Part shown: one piece after another, positions 17,122 through 25,948 of the stretch | Layout of the letters: each line of letters begins with the position of its first letter | Position numbering within the stretch: position 1 is the stretch's first letter | Assembly: GCF_002939385.1 (NCBI RefSeq) | Contig: NZ_MULI01000018.1 | Location: 1-64,000 of the forward strand | Source of the DNA: Streptomyces sp. MH60 | GTDB lineage: Bacteria; Actinomycetota; Actinomycetes; Streptomycetales; Streptomycetaceae | Length of the DNA stretch: 64,000 nt | Reading direction: 5' to 3' | Made by a program: the position numbers and the translations under genes | Notes under the pieces: model-generated | What the model was told of the DNA's origin: nothing | Database searches by the model: none | What the model saw: only the letters and a program-made list of their open reading frames with translations

Positions 17122-18360
17122 TCAGTTGCCGACGCGGCGGCGCAGGTCCTGGAAGGCGGTGTAGTTCGCGATGACCTCGATGCGTCCGGGCGGGCACAGC
17201 TGCACCGCCTGGTCGAGGTCCTCGCACACCTGGAACTGCTGGTTCGCGACCTCCAGGCGCACCGCGAGGTCCAGCTTCCGGTCGCCGACCACGCAGATCG
17301 GGTGTCCGGACAGCCGGGTGTAGTCCACGTCCCACAGCCAGGAGGTGTCGGTGCCGTCGGCGCCGCGCGCGTTCACCGAGAGGATCACCGGGGCCGGCGG
17401 CGGGTCGATCAGGGAGAAGGTCTCCAGCCAGCCCGCCGGGTTCTTGGCGAGCAGCAGCCGCAGGTCACGCCCCTGGAACTGGACCACGTCGTAGCGCCCG
17501 GCGACCGCCTGCACCTGGTACATGCGCTCCAGGGCGACCTGGGGCGGTACCCCGAAGACGGCGGCGACGGCGGCCGAGGAGGCGGCGTTGGCCTTGTTGG
17601 CGCGGCCCGGCAGCTGGAGGTGGATCGGCCAGGCGGAGCCGTGCGGGTCCAGGACGTGGTCGCCGGACAGGGCCCAGCTCGGCGTGGGACGCCGGAAGCC
17701 GCACTCGCCGCAGAACCAGTCGTCGCCGGGGCGCTGCATCACGCCGCCGCAGGACGGGCAGGACCAGGCGTCGTCCTTCCACATCTGGCCCGCGGCGACC
17801 CAGATCACGTTGGGGGACGAGGAGGCGGCCCACACCACGAGCGGGTCGTCGGCGTTGGCGACGACCACGGCCTTCGAGCCGGCCAGGCCCTCGCGCCAGT
17901 TCTCGGCGAGCATCCGGGTCTCGGCGGCGCGGTCCAGCTGGTCGCGGGAGAGGTTGAGCAGCGCGATGCACTTCGGTTCGGTGGCCTGGGCGACACCGAC
18001 GAGGTACTTCTCGTCGACCTCGATGACCCCGTAGCGGGCGTCCGCGCCGCCCGCCAGCGCCGAGGTGATGCCGGCCGGCATGTTGGCGCCGAGCGCGTTG
18101 GAGACGACCGGTCCGGCCGCCTTGAGCGCCTCGGCGATGAGCCGGGTGGTGGTGGTCTTGCCGTTGGTCGCCGAGACCAGGGTCACGTCCAGGTGCCCGG
18201 CGAGCCGGTGGAGGAGGTCGGGGTCGAGTTTCAGCGCGACCCGGCCGCCGATCACCGAACCGCTGCCGCGCCCCGCGGCGCGCGATGCCGCCGCGACCGC
18301 CTTGCCCGCGGTCACGGCGATCTTGGCCCGCGGCGTGAGCGGGTCCGAGTTGCCTGCCAT
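17122..18360 (-). CDS. murT: Lipid II isoglutaminyl synthase, Mur-ligase-like subunit
   Basis: The 412-residue protein has the Mur ligase ATP loop SATNGKTTTTRLIAEAL, the central VIEVDEKYL and a C-terminal DUF1727 domain (VLSVNARGADGTDTSWLWDVDY). A four-Cys zinc ribbon (CPSCGG...CGECG, about 200-222) is typical of MurT and absent from MurC-F. With GatD it amidates lipid II on the cytoplasmic face before export, an essential step in many Gram-positive bacteria. The gene is divergent from peptide deformylase. Confidence 0.94.
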   Translation of the reverse strand: MAGNSDPLTPRAKIAVTAGKAVAAASRAAGRGSGSVIGGRVALKLDPDLLHRLAGHLDVTLVSATNGKTTTTRLIAEALKAAGPVVSNALGANMPAGITSALAGGADARYGVIEVDEKYLVGVAQATEPKCIALLNLSRDQLDRAAETRMLAENWREGLAGSKAVVVANADDPLVVWAASSSPNVIWVAAGQMWKDDAWSCPSCGGVMQRPGDDWFCGECGFRRPTPSWALSGDHVLDPHGSAWPIHLQLPGRANKANAASSAAVAAVFGVPPQVALERMYQVQAVAGRYDVVQFQGRDLRLLLAKNPAGWLETFSLIDPPPAPVILSVNARGADGTDTSWLWDVDYTRLSGHPICVVGDRKLDLAVRLEVANQQFQVCEDLDQAVQLCPPGRIEVIANYTAFQDLRRRVGN

Positions 18361-18538
18361 CAGTTCTCGATCCTCCTTGCCGTACGCGCCGCGCCTGAAG
18401 CCTGTGAAGCCTGACGGCCACGTGGTGTGGACCTCAGCCTATCGAGATCCATTCGCACTCCCGAATCGCGGCACCGGCCACCGGTTCCGGCGGTGGGCGC
18501 GCGCCGCCGGGGGACACAGGGACCTTACTCTGACCGCC

Positions 18539-19078
18539 ATGCGACAAGGCTCCATCCCGGGCGCCCACGGGCGCGTCCGTCCCCTCGGCCTCCTCGGCGA
18601 CCCCGTCCTGCACGCCCCGTGCGCGGAGGTGACGGACTTCGGTCCGGAACTCGCGGCGCTCGTGGAGGACTTGTTCGCGACCATGTACGCGGCCCACGGA
18701 GTGGGCCTGGCCGCGAACCAGATCGGCGAGGCGCTGCGCGTCTTCGTGTACGACTGCCCGGACGACGAGGACGAGCGGCACCTCGGGCATGTGGTGAATC
18801 CCCGGCTGGTGGAGACCGGCGGGGTGGTGGTGCGGGGTCCGGAGGGCTGTCTGTCGCTGCCGGGTCTGGAGGCGGGGACCGAGCGGCACGACGAGGCGGT
18901 GGTGACCGGCTTCACGGTGACCGGGGAGCCCGTCACCGTACGCGGCACCGGGTTCTTCGCCCGGTGCCTCCAGCACGAGTGCGACCACCTGGAGGGGCGG
19001 GTCTACGCCGATCGCCTGACCGGCCGGCGCCACCGGAAGCTGATGCGCCAGGTGGCGCGGGCGTCCTGGCACCGCTGA
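18539..19078 (+). CDS. def: Peptide deformylase
   Basis: The 179-residue enzyme removes the formyl group from nascent N-terminal methionine. All three family motifs are intact: GVGLAANQIG, EGCLSLPG and the metal site QHECDHLEG. The ATG at 18539 is preceded by TACTCT (18526-18531) with 7 nt between and no Shine-Dalgarno sequence, so the mRNA may be leaderless. Streptomyces carry several deformylases, and which one is the housekeeping copy cannot be told here. Confidence 0.95.
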   Translation: MRQGSIPGAHGRVRPLGLLGDPVLHAPCAEVTDFGPELAALVEDLFATMYAAHGVGLAANQIGEALRVFVYDCPDDEDERHLGHVVNPRLVETGGVVVRGPEGCLSLPGLEAGTERHDEAVVTGFTVTGEPVTVRGTGFFARCLQHECDHLEGRVYADRLTGRRHRKLMRQVARASWHR

Positions 19079-19121
19079 GCGCCCGCACCGGCGAGAACCG
19101 GGGCGCGCGGCGACCGGGGGC

Positions 19122-19778
19122 TCAGAACCCGGGGCCGCCCGCCTTGTCGCCGGCCTCGGCGAGACGGCCCCACAGCAGGTCGGCCAGGGTGCGGACCAAT
19201 TCCTCCCGGGGACAGGGGCGTTCGCCCAGCCACCAGTCCCCGGCGGCGTGCATCATGCCGACGATCCCGTGCCCCCAGACCCGGGCCAGCTGCTGGGTGC
19301 CCGGCCCGACGTCGAGCCGTTCCTCGATGACCTGGGCCAGCTCCTCGCCCATGCGGCGCAGCAGCGGCGCCGAGTGCTTGCCGACGTCGAAGCCCTGCTC
19401 GGACTGGTCGCCCGGGGCGCCGGCGCTCTCCGCCGGATGCATCAGGAACCGGTACACCTGCGGGCGTGCCTCGATGGCCGCCAGATAGGTGTCCAGGGTG
19501 GCCTCGACGCGCTGCCGCCGCTCCGCCGGAGCGTCCAGGGCGGCCCGCAGCGAGGCGAGGAGGGCGTCCGTGTGCCGGACGGCGAGGGCGGCGTAGAGTC
19601 CGCCCTTGTCGCCGAAGTGGCGGTACAGGATGGGCTTGGTGATGCCCGCCTCGGCGGCGATGGCGTTCATCGAGGCGTGCGGACCGTCGCGCAGCACCAC
19701 CCGGTCGGCGGCCTCGAGCAGCTCGCGCCGTCTGCGGTCGGCGGACGTCTGCTGATCGGTCCGCTGCGTGGTGTTCAT
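19122..19778 (-). CDS. TetR-family regulator
   Basis: The 218-residue protein has an N-terminal TetR helix-turn-helix (about 15-60, NAIAAEAGITKPILYRHFGDKGGLY) and an all-helical ligand domain. It is divergent from an acyl-CoA dehydrogenase gene with a palindrome cluster between them. It therefore probably represses that gene and perhaps itself in response to an acyl-CoA or fatty acid, as TetR proteins paired with such enzymes commonly do. The ligand is not known. Confidence 0.88.
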   Translation of the reverse strand: MNTTQRTDQQTSADRRRRELLEAADRVVLRDGPHASMNAIAAEAGITKPILYRHFGDKGGLYAALAVRHTDALLASLRAALDAPAERRQRVEATLDTYLAAIEARPQVYRFLMHPAESAGAPGDQSEQGFDVGKHSAPLLRRMGEELAQVIEERLDVGPGTQQLARVWGHGIVGMMHAAGDWWLGERPCPREELVRTLADLLWGRLAEAGDKAGGPGF

Positions 19779-19885
19779 GTGCTCTCCCCACCCGTGCTGT
19801 TTCGGTGACGCCTGCGCAAACTAACACTCAGGGGACGTCGGTCATCGAACGGGAGGGCGAGGGTGCCCCGGGAGTTGACTTTTCC

Positions 19886-19923
19886 TACCCGTGGGTAACA
19901 CACTCGGTGTTACCGCAAGTAAC
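19886..19923. promoter_or_regulatory. Palindrome cluster, candidate TetR operators
   Basis: Three overlapping dyads occupy 38 nt: TACCC-GT-GGGTA (19886-19897), GGTAACAC-N5-GTGTTACC (19894-19914) and GTTAC-N5-GTAAC (19909-19923). They lie 26 nt before the acyl-CoA dehydrogenase start, downstream of a -35-like TTGACT (19875). Confidence 0.65.
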
Positions 19924-19948
19924 ATGCACGGGCGTCACTGGAGGGGAC

Positions 19949-21175
19949 ATGGCCGAGTTCACCATGGAGCTGAGCGACGAACAGAAGGAGGTCCGGGACT
20001 GGCTGCACGGCTTCGCGGCCGACGTCATCCGCCCCGCGGCCGCCGAATGGGACGAGCGCGAGGAGACTCCCTGGCCGGTCATCCAGGAGGCCGCCAAGGT
20101 CGGCATCTACTCCCTGGACTTCTACGCCCAGCAGTACTTCGACCCCACCGGGCTCGGCATCCCCATGGCGATGGAGGAGCTGTTCTGGGGCGACGCGGGC
20201 ATCGCCCTGTCGATCGTCGGCACCGGCCTTGCCGCCGTCGGCGTCCTCGCCAACGGCACCGAGGACCAGATCGGCACCTGGATCCCCCAGATGTACGGCG
20301 ACGCCAACGACGTCAAGGTGGCCGCCTTCTGCTCCTCCGAGCCCGACGCCGGCTCCGACGTCGCCTCCATGCGCACCCGCGCCGTGTACGACGAGGCCAA
20401 GGACGAGTGGGTGCTCAACGGCACCAAGACCTGGGCGACCAACGGCGGCATCGCCAACGTCCATGTGGTCGTCGCGGTCGTCGACCCGGACCTGGGCTCC
20501 AAGGGCCACGCCTCCTTCATCGTCCCGCCGGGCACGCCGGGGCTGTCCCAGGGCCAGAAGTTCAAGAAGCACGGCATCCGCGCCTCGCACACCGCCGAGG
20601 TCGTCCTCGACAACGTGCGCGTGCCCGGCTCCTGCCTGCTCGGCGGCAAGGAGAAGCTGGACGCCCGCCTTGCCCGCGCCCGGGAGAAGGCCAAGAAGGG
20701 CGGCGAGCGCGTGAAGAACGCGGCGATGGCCACCTTCGAGGCGTCCCGCCCGGCGGTCGGCGCGATGGCGGTGGGCACCGCCCGTGCCGCGTACGAGGTG
20801 GCGCTGGAGTACGCGCAGACCCGGGAGCAGTTCGGGCGCCCCATCATCGACAACCAGGGCGTCGCCTTCCAGCTCGCCGACATGCGGACGTCCATCGACG
20901 CGGCCCGGCTGCTGGTGTGGCGGGCCTCGTGGATGGCGATCAACGGCAAGCCGTTCACGGCGGCCGAGGGCTCGATGTCCAAGCTGTTCGCGAGCGAGAC
21001 CGCGAAGAAGGTGACCGCCCAGGCGATCCAGATCCTGGGCGGCAACGGCTACACGCGGGAGTACCCGGTGGAGCGGATGCACCGTGACTCCGCGATCTAC
21101 ACGATCTTCGAGGGCACGAGCGAGATCCAGCGGTTGGTTATCGCGCGGACGCTCGCGGGGATGCCGATCCGCTAA
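19949..21175 (+). CDS. Acyl-CoA dehydrogenase
   Basis: The 408-residue FAD enzyme introduces a 2,3-double bond into an acyl-CoA. FCSSEPDAGSDVASMRTRAV, the flavin-binding NGTKTWATNGGIANVHV, the arginine-rich YAQTREQFGRPI and the C-terminal YEGTSEIQRLVI-type motif (here IFEGTSEIQRLVIART) identify the family. The ATG follows GGAGGGG by 3-5 nt. A charged insertion (about 232-256, rich in Lys/Arg) is longer than usual. The divergent TetR gene probably regulates it. Substrate chain length is unknown. Confidence 0.92.
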   Translation: MAEFTMELSDEQKEVRDWLHGFAADVIRPAAAEWDEREETPWPVIQEAAKVGIYSLDFYAQQYFDPTGLGIPMAMEELFWGDAGIALSIVGTGLAAVGVLANGTEDQIGTWIPQMYGDANDVKVAAFCSSEPDAGSDVASMRTRAVYDEAKDEWVLNGTKTWATNGGIANVHVVVAVVDPDLGSKGHASFIVPPGTPGLSQGQKFKKHGIRASHTAEVVLDNVRVPGSCLLGGKEKLDARLARAREKAKKGGERVKNAAMATFEASRPAVGAMAVGTARAAYEVALEYAQTREQFGRPIIDNQGVAFQLADMRTSIDAARLLVWRASWMAINGKPFTAAEGSMSKLFASETAKKVTAQAIQILGGNGYTREYPVERMHRDSAIYTIFEGTSEIQRLVIARTLAGMPIR

Positions 21176-21705
21176 CCGTGTCGCAGCGGCGTGAGCTGCT
21201 CGATGTCGTACTTCGCCCTCAGTGCCTCGATGGCCTCGTGGTCCGGTGGGCCTCCGCCGCCGAGGATCTCCAGCAGTTCCTCGAAGTAGCGCTCGTGGTC
21301 CGGGGGCGGGCTGGCTTGGAAGAACATCTTGGCCGGCTCGTCCGTCGGGTTGGCGAAGGCGTGCGGGCAGCCGGGGGGCACGACGATGACCGTGCCGGGG
21401 GTGGCGCGCACCACCCGGTTGCCCGAACTCGACTCCCACTTCCGCCAGCTGTCCGGCGTACGGATCCTCGGCTCGAAGGCGAGCACGTCCAGCTCGCCCT
21501 CCAGCACGTAGAACAGCTCCTCGCTGCGGGTGTGCACATGGGCGCCGACGTCGAACCCCGGCGGCACGATCACCTCGAAGGTGGACGCCATGCGCGAGTG
21601 CGAACCGGTCACCTTGAAGGTCACGTGCTGGGCCGGTGCCTGCACCACCCTGCCCTGTCCCGGCGGCACCAGCAGGCCCTCGGCCGCCGCCACCAGGCCG
21701 CTCAC
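21172..21705 (-). CDS. Cupin monooxygenase-like protein of the flaviolin operon
   Basis: The 177-residue protein has a cupin barrel with the motifs GAHVHTRSEELFYVLEGELD and PPGCPHAFANP. In Streptomyces, cofactor-free cupin oxygenases of the MomA type sit beside rppA and oxidise 1,3,6,8-tetrahydroxynaphthalene to flaviolin. The same role is inferred here. The GTG start overlaps the stop of the cytochrome P450 by 4 bp, so it is translationally coupled. Its 3' end overlaps the convergent acyl-CoA dehydrogenase stop. Confidence 0.85.
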   Translation of the reverse strand: MSGLVAAAEGLLVPPGQGRVVQAPAQHVTFKVTGSHSRMASTFEVIVPPGFDVGAHVHTRSEELFYVLEGELDVLAFEPRIRTPDSWRKWESSSGNRVVRATPGTVIVVPPGCPHAFANPTDEPAKMFFQASPPPDHERYFEELLEILGGGGPPDHEAIEALRAKYDIEQLTPLRHG

Positions 21706-22916
21706 CAGGTCACCGGAAGGGCCTCGGGCCCGCGGATCAGCGCACCCTTCTTGAAGGGCACGTCCTCGGGCGCCACCGCGAGTTTCAGCCCCGGCACCCG
21801 GTCCAGGACCGCGTCGACGAGCAGCTCCGACTCCAGCCGGGCCAGCATGCCCCCCGGGCAGTAGTGCGGGCCGAAGCCGAAGGACACGTGCGGGTTGGGG
21901 GAGCGGTCGAAGTCGATCGTGTCCGGGTCGGGGAAGACCTCCGGGTCGCGGTTGGCCGCCAGGTACGACACGTAGACCGCGTCGCCCGCGCGGATCCGCG
22001 CGCCCTTGACCTCCACGTCCTCCAGGGCGATCCGGGACAGCCCCACGGCGTTGCGATGGGGGATCCAGCGCAGCAGTTCGTCGATGGCCCGGGGACGCAG
22101 CGCCGGGTCCGAGCGCAGGCGTTCGGCCAGCTCCGGGCGGGACAGCAGCAGGTGGAACATCTGCCCGCTGTTGTTGGTGACCGCCTCGCCGCCGATCTGG
22201 AGCAGCACCGCGAGCCCGACGGCCTCCGTCAGCGTGATCTCCCCCCGCCCCACGGCGGCACCCAGCAGCGAGGTGACGTCCTCGCCGGTGCTGTCCGACC
22301 GGAGCCCGATGAGATCCGAGAAGTAGGCGTTCATCTCGTTCTTGGCCCGCTCGCTGACCTCGGCGCCGTGCGAGGAGGACAGGATCAGCTGGGTCCAGGT
22401 GTGCATGGCGTGCCGGTCGGTGGCCGGCACACCCATCAGCTCGCAGATCACCGCGATGGGGAAGGGACTCAGCAGCGCCTCGGTGAGGTCGGCGGGCGGC
22501 CCGGCCCTCAGCATGGCGTCGACCAGCTCGTCGAGCATGCCGCGGGACCGCTCGCGCACCCGTTCCACGCCCCGCGCGGTGAACGCCGCGGCCACCGAGC
22601 GGCGCAGCCGGGTGTGGTCGGGCGGGTCCAGGAAGCCGACCGCGCCGCGCGCCGGGATGAAGTGCGGGGCCAGCCGGGTGACCTGCCGGTCCATCACGGC
22701 CTCGCGGCCGAACCGGGGATCGTTGGTGACCAGGCGGACGTCGTCGTGGCGGGTCACCAGCCAGGCCCAGCCCTCGCCGTTGGGCAGCGAGATCCGGGTG
22801 ACGGGACCCTCGCGCATCAACTCGGTCAGCACCGGGTCGAAGTCGCTGCCGGGCAGATCGATGGCCGGCCACTCCCGGACGGGCGGTACGGTCTGGGAAA
22901 TCGTTTCTTCACTCAT
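21702..22916 (-). CDS. cyp158A2: Cytochrome P450 158A (flaviolin-coupling)
   Basis: The 404-residue P450 carries the heme-binding FGFGPHYCPGG and the ERR-type helix ELLRWIPHRNAVGLSR. CYP158A2 of S. coelicolor oxidatively couples flaviolin into dimeric and trimeric pigments. Length, neighbours and sequence agree with it as I recall it. The I-helix reads GGEAVTNN, with Ala where most P450s have the oxygen-activating Thr, a documented feature of CYP158A2. The ATG overlaps the rppA stop by 4 bp. Assignment to A2 rather than the paralogue A1 rests on the operon context. Confidence 0.92.
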   Translation of the reverse strand: MSEETISQTVPPVREWPAIDLPGSDFDPVLTELMREGPVTRISLPNGEGWAWLVTRHDDVRLVTNDPRFGREAVMDRQVTRLAPHFIPARGAVGFLDPPDHTRLRRSVAAAFTARGVERVRERSRGMLDELVDAMLRAGPPADLTEALLSPFPIAVICELMGVPATDRHAMHTWTQLILSSSHGAEVSERAKNEMNAYFSDLIGLRSDSTGEDVTSLLGAAVGRGEITLTEAVGLAVLLQIGGEAVTNNSGQMFHLLLSRPELAERLRSDPALRPRAIDELLRWIPHRNAVGLSRIALEDVEVKGARIRAGDAVYVSYLAANRDPEVFPDPDTIDFDRSPNPHVSFGFGPHYCPGGMLARLESELLVDAVLDRVPGLKLAVAPEDVPFKKGALIRGPEALPVTW

Positions 22917-24037
22917 GTCTGCCTCACACTCCGCGACACACCCCGTGCCGCGGTCCGCGTCACGTCCTGCCGTACGCCCCGCCGCACGTCCGCGGTCTGC
23001 CAGCAGCCCAGGGACATCTCCGCGGTGATCCCGGGGCCGAAACCGGCCAGCAGCCCGCGCGCCCCGTCGGCGACGCCGCCCTCGTCGAAGAGCCGGCGCA
23101 GCGCGTCCAGGACGACGGCGCTGGCGATGTTGCCGTACTCGGTGAGCGTGGCCCGGCTGAAGCGGAACGCGTGCGGGTCCACCTGAAGGAACGTGCTGAG
23201 GTCGTCGAGGATCCGGGGGCCACCCGCGTGCACGATGTAGAAGTCCAGGTCGGAGGCGTCCCAACCGTGCTCGCGCGCCAGGTCCTTGAGCGCCGGCGCG
23301 AGCGGCTCCATGGTGGCAGGCACCCGCTTGTCCAGCAGGAAGTGGAAACCGGTCGCCTTCACGTCGTACATGATCCACTCTTCGGTCTTGGGGATCAGGT
23401 ACGAGCCGTTGCGCTCCAGGTGCACTCCGGTGCCGCCCTGTCCGCGGACCACCGCGGCGGCGATGCCGTCGCCGAAGAGGCCGTTGGAGAGCAGGGACCC
23501 CACACCGAGGTCGGTGGGCTGGTAGCACAGCGAGCAGAACTCGCAGGCCACGATGAGCGCGTTGGCCTCGGGATAGGCGGTGCAGAAGTCGTGGGCCCGG
23601 TTGACCGCCGCGCCGCCGGCCGCGCAGCCCAGCTGGGCGATGGGTATCTGGCGGGTGGTGCTGTCGAAGCCCATCTCGTTGATCAGCCACGCCGTGAGCG
23701 AGGGCATCATGAAGCCCGTGCACGAGACGTAGATGATCACGTCGATGTCGGTGGTGAGCAGCTCCGCGTCGTCCAGGGCCCGCTGGACGACGGCCGGGAC
23801 ACGGGACTTCGCCTCCCGCTCGTAGACCTTGTTGCGGTCCTCGAAGCCGGGGTGCCTCAGCGTCTCCTCGATGGGCTGCACGATGTGCCGGGTGCGGACC
23901 CCGGTGTTCTCTATCAGCCGGAGCGCGAGCGGCAGTTGAGGATGGTCGGTGTGACGTCTGCGCGCCAGCTCCAGCGTCTCCTCCATCGTGATCACGTGCT
24001 CCGGGACGGACACCGAGGGTCTGCACAACGTCGCCAT
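22913..24037 (-). CDS. rppA: 1,3,6,8-tetrahydroxynaphthalene synthase (type III PKS)
   Basis: The 374-residue enzyme condenses five malonyl-CoA units to tetrahydroxynaphthalene. Catalytic Cys138 is in IAQLGCAAGG. The catalytic His lies in the segment YIVHAGGPRIL and the Asn in LTEYGNIASAV. The sequence is nearly identical to the S. coelicolor enzyme as I remember it, including the start MATLCRPSVSVPEH, which is why the ATG at 24037 is preferred over an in-frame upstream one. It heads the three-gene rppA-cyp158A2-cupin operon, whose members are joined by 4-bp overlaps. Confidence 0.96.
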   Translation of the reverse strand: MATLCRPSVSVPEHVITMEETLELARRRHTDHPQLPLALRLIENTGVRTRHIVQPIEETLRHPGFEDRNKVYEREAKSRVPAVVQRALDDAELLTTDIDVIIYVSCTGFMMPSLTAWLINEMGFDSTTRQIPIAQLGCAAGGAAVNRAHDFCTAYPEANALIVACEFCSLCYQPTDLGVGSLLSNGLFGDGIAAAVVRGQGGTGVHLERNGSYLIPKTEEWIMYDVKATGFHFLLDKRVPATMEPLAPALKDLAREHGWDASDLDFYIVHAGGPRILDDLSTFLQVDPHAFRFSRATLTEYGNIASAVVLDALRRLFDEGGVADGARGLLAGFGPGITAEMSLGCWQTADVRRGVRQDVTRTAARGVSRSVRQT

Positions 24038-24119
24038 GAACCGTGCCTGCTTTCGCCTCGCGGAAGGCTTGCGCCCCCCGGCCGGAAAGTGGTGCACCTT
24101 CTCAGGGGTGCCCATCCAC

Positions 24120-24142
24120 GATCACTCACCGGGGCGGTGATC
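24120..24142. promoter_or_regulatory. Palindrome upstream of rppA
   Basis: GATCAC (24120-24125) and GTGATC (24137-24142) form an interrupted dyad about 85 nt before the rppA start. It could be an operator of the pigment operon or a terminator hairpin of the preceding gene. Confidence 0.35.
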
Positions 24143-24204
24143 TCTCGCCGGATTACTCCGTCTCGGGGACGGCGGGAGCGGCGTCGGCAGGGGGACCGGC
24201 GTGG

Positions 24205-24441
24205 TCAGGAGGAGCGGCCGCTGCTGTGGGCGATGCACGCCACGTCGATCCGGTCGGCCAGCTTGGCCAGCTCGATGGTGAGGGCCGCGACGGTGTCCTC
24301 GTCCAGGCTCTCCTCGCCGGTCTCCACCAGCCGCAGCCACCGTCCGCCGACCGTGCGCAGCAGCTTGCTCACGTCGGACGCGGCGACCTGGAGCGTGCCG
24401 CGGTCGTCGACGATCAGAGGCAGGGTCACTTCGCGGTTCAC
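24205..24441 (-). CDS. Small hypothetical protein
   Basis: The 78-residue soluble protein begins at a GTG 26 nt after the aldehyde dehydrogenase stop, so it may share that transcript. A TACGAT hexamer lies 7 nt before the GTG and no Shine-Dalgarno sequence is visible. The body (VSKLLRTVGGRWLRLVE, TIELAKLADRIDVACIAH) is helical and conserved-looking but carries no motif I recognise. It is encoded between the aldehyde dehydrogenase and rppA. Confidence 0.7.
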   Translation of the reverse strand: MNREVTLPLIVDDRGTLQVAASDVSKLLRTVGGRWLRLVETGEESLDEDTVAALTIELAKLADRIDVACIAHSSGRSS

Positions 24442-24466
24442 AAAGGGGATCGTAGTCGCGGAAGGC

Positions 24467-25852
24467 TCACGCTCCGTGCCATACGGTGGTGATGTTGCAG
24501 AACTCGCGGATTCCCTGCCCGGACAGCTCACGCCCGTAGCCCGACCGCTTGACCCCGCCGAACGGGAACGCCGGGTGGGACGCCGTCATCCCGTTGACGT
24601 ACACGCCGCCCGCCTCCAGGTCCCGGACGAAACGGTCCACGTCGGCGTCGTCGCGCGTCCACACGTTGGAACTGAGCCCGAAGTCCGTGTCGTTGGCGAT
24701 CAGCACCGCCTCGTCCAGGTCGGCCGCCCGGTAGAGCGTGGCGACCGGTCCGAACGCCTCCTCGCGATGGATGCGCATCTCGCGGGTGACGCCCGCCAGG
24801 ACGGTCGGCGGGTAGTACCAGCCGGGACCGTCCGGGCGTTCGCCGCCGCACAGCACGCTCGCGCCGCCGCGCACCGCGTCGTCGACCAGCTCCACCAGGT
24901 CGTTCAGGCCCTGCTCGCTGGAGAGGGGGCCGACCTCGGTCTCCTCCTCCATCGGATCGCCGACCTTCAGCGCCTTCATGCCGTCGGTGAAGCGCTCGGC
25001 GAAGGCGTCGTACACGTCCGTGTGCACGATGAACCGCTTGGCGGCGATGCAGGACTGCCCGGCGTTCTGGGTGCGCGCGGTCACCGCCACCTCGGCGGCC
25101 CGCTCCACGTCGGCGGAGGGCATGACGACGAACGGGTCGCTGCCGCCCAGCTCGAGGACCGTCTTCTTGATCATCTCGCCGGCGGTGGAGGCCACCGCGC
25201 GGCCCGCGGGCTCGCTGCCGGTGAGGGTGGCGGCCCGCACCCGCTCGTCGCGCAGGATGTCGTCGACCGCGGCGGAACCGATGAGCAGGGTCTGGAAGCA
25301 GCCCTCGGGGAACCCCGCCCGGTGGAACAGGTCCTCCAGGTACAGGGCGGTCTGCGGCACGTTCGAGGCGTGCTTGAGCAGCCCGACGTTGCCCGCCATC
25401 AGCGCGGGCGCCGCGAACCTGATCACCTGCCAGAGCGGGAAGTTCCACGGCATCACCGCGAGCACCGGACCGAGCGGCCGGTAGCGGACCAGGGCCCGGG
25501 AGGCGCCGGAGTCCTTCACGTCGGCCTCGGCGGGCTCCTCGTCGGCCAGCAGCCGGGCCGCGTGGTCGGCGTACCAGCGCATCGCCTTGGCGCACTTGGC
25601 CGCCTCCGCGCGGGCCTGCTTGACGGGCTTGCCCATCTCCGTGGTGATGACCTTGCCGATCTCCTTCTGGTCCGCCTCCAGGAGGTCGGCGGCCCGGCGC
25701 ATCAGCCCGGCCCGCTCGTAGAACCCCGTGGTCCGGTAGGTGCGGAAGGTGGCCTCCGCGAGCTCGATCCGGCGCTCGATCTCCTCCTCGCCCATGGCCT
25801 CGTACGTCCTGAGCGTCTCGCCGTTCGCCGGGTTCACCGTCGCGATGGGCAT
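24467..25852 (-). CDS. Aldehyde dehydrogenase, succinate-semialdehyde dehydrogenase type
   Basis: The 461-residue NAD(P)-dependent enzyme oxidises an aldehyde to an acid. VMPWNFPLWQVIRFAAPAL, the general-base Glu in LELGGSDPFVV and the nucleophile Cys in NAGQSCIAAKRFIVH are present. The compact length and the QSCIAAKR segment match the GabD/Sad branch, so succinate semialdehyde is the best guess. The ATG follows GGGAGG at about 6 nt. No GABA transaminase gene lies nearby. Confidence 0.9.
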   Translation of the reverse strand: MPIATVNPANGETLRTYEAMGEEEIERRIELAEATFRTYRTTGFYERAGLMRRAADLLEADQKEIGKVITTEMGKPVKQARAEAAKCAKAMRWYADHAARLLADEEPAEADVKDSGASRALVRYRPLGPVLAVMPWNFPLWQVIRFAAPALMAGNVGLLKHASNVPQTALYLEDLFHRAGFPEGCFQTLLIGSAAVDDILRDERVRAATLTGSEPAGRAVASTAGEMIKKTVLELGGSDPFVVMPSADVERAAEVAVTARTQNAGQSCIAAKRFIVHTDVYDAFAERFTDGMKALKVGDPMEEETEVGPLSSEQGLNDLVELVDDAVRGGASVLCGGERPDGPGWYYPPTVLAGVTREMRIHREEAFGPVATLYRAADLDEAVLIANDTDFGLSSNVWTRDDADVDRFVRDLEAGGVYVNGMTASHPAFPFGGVKRSGYGRELSGQGIREFCNITTVWHGA

Positions 25853-25948
25853 GGCCGACCTCCCTGGGGTGCATTCGTGCTCCGACCTTGGCGCGCGGCG
25901 CGGGGTGCCGCAACGCGGACGGGTCGCGTCGTTCCTCGTGGCCTCTCG

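Noticed and set aside
19779..19885. Second TetR operator close to the TetR start
   Set aside because: Only a single TAACAC half site is present, without a partner.
21172..22872. Long frame joining the cupin to sequence inside the P450 gene
   Set aside because: The upstream part is out of frame with the P450 and Arg/Pro-rich; the GTG at 21705 explains the cupin start.
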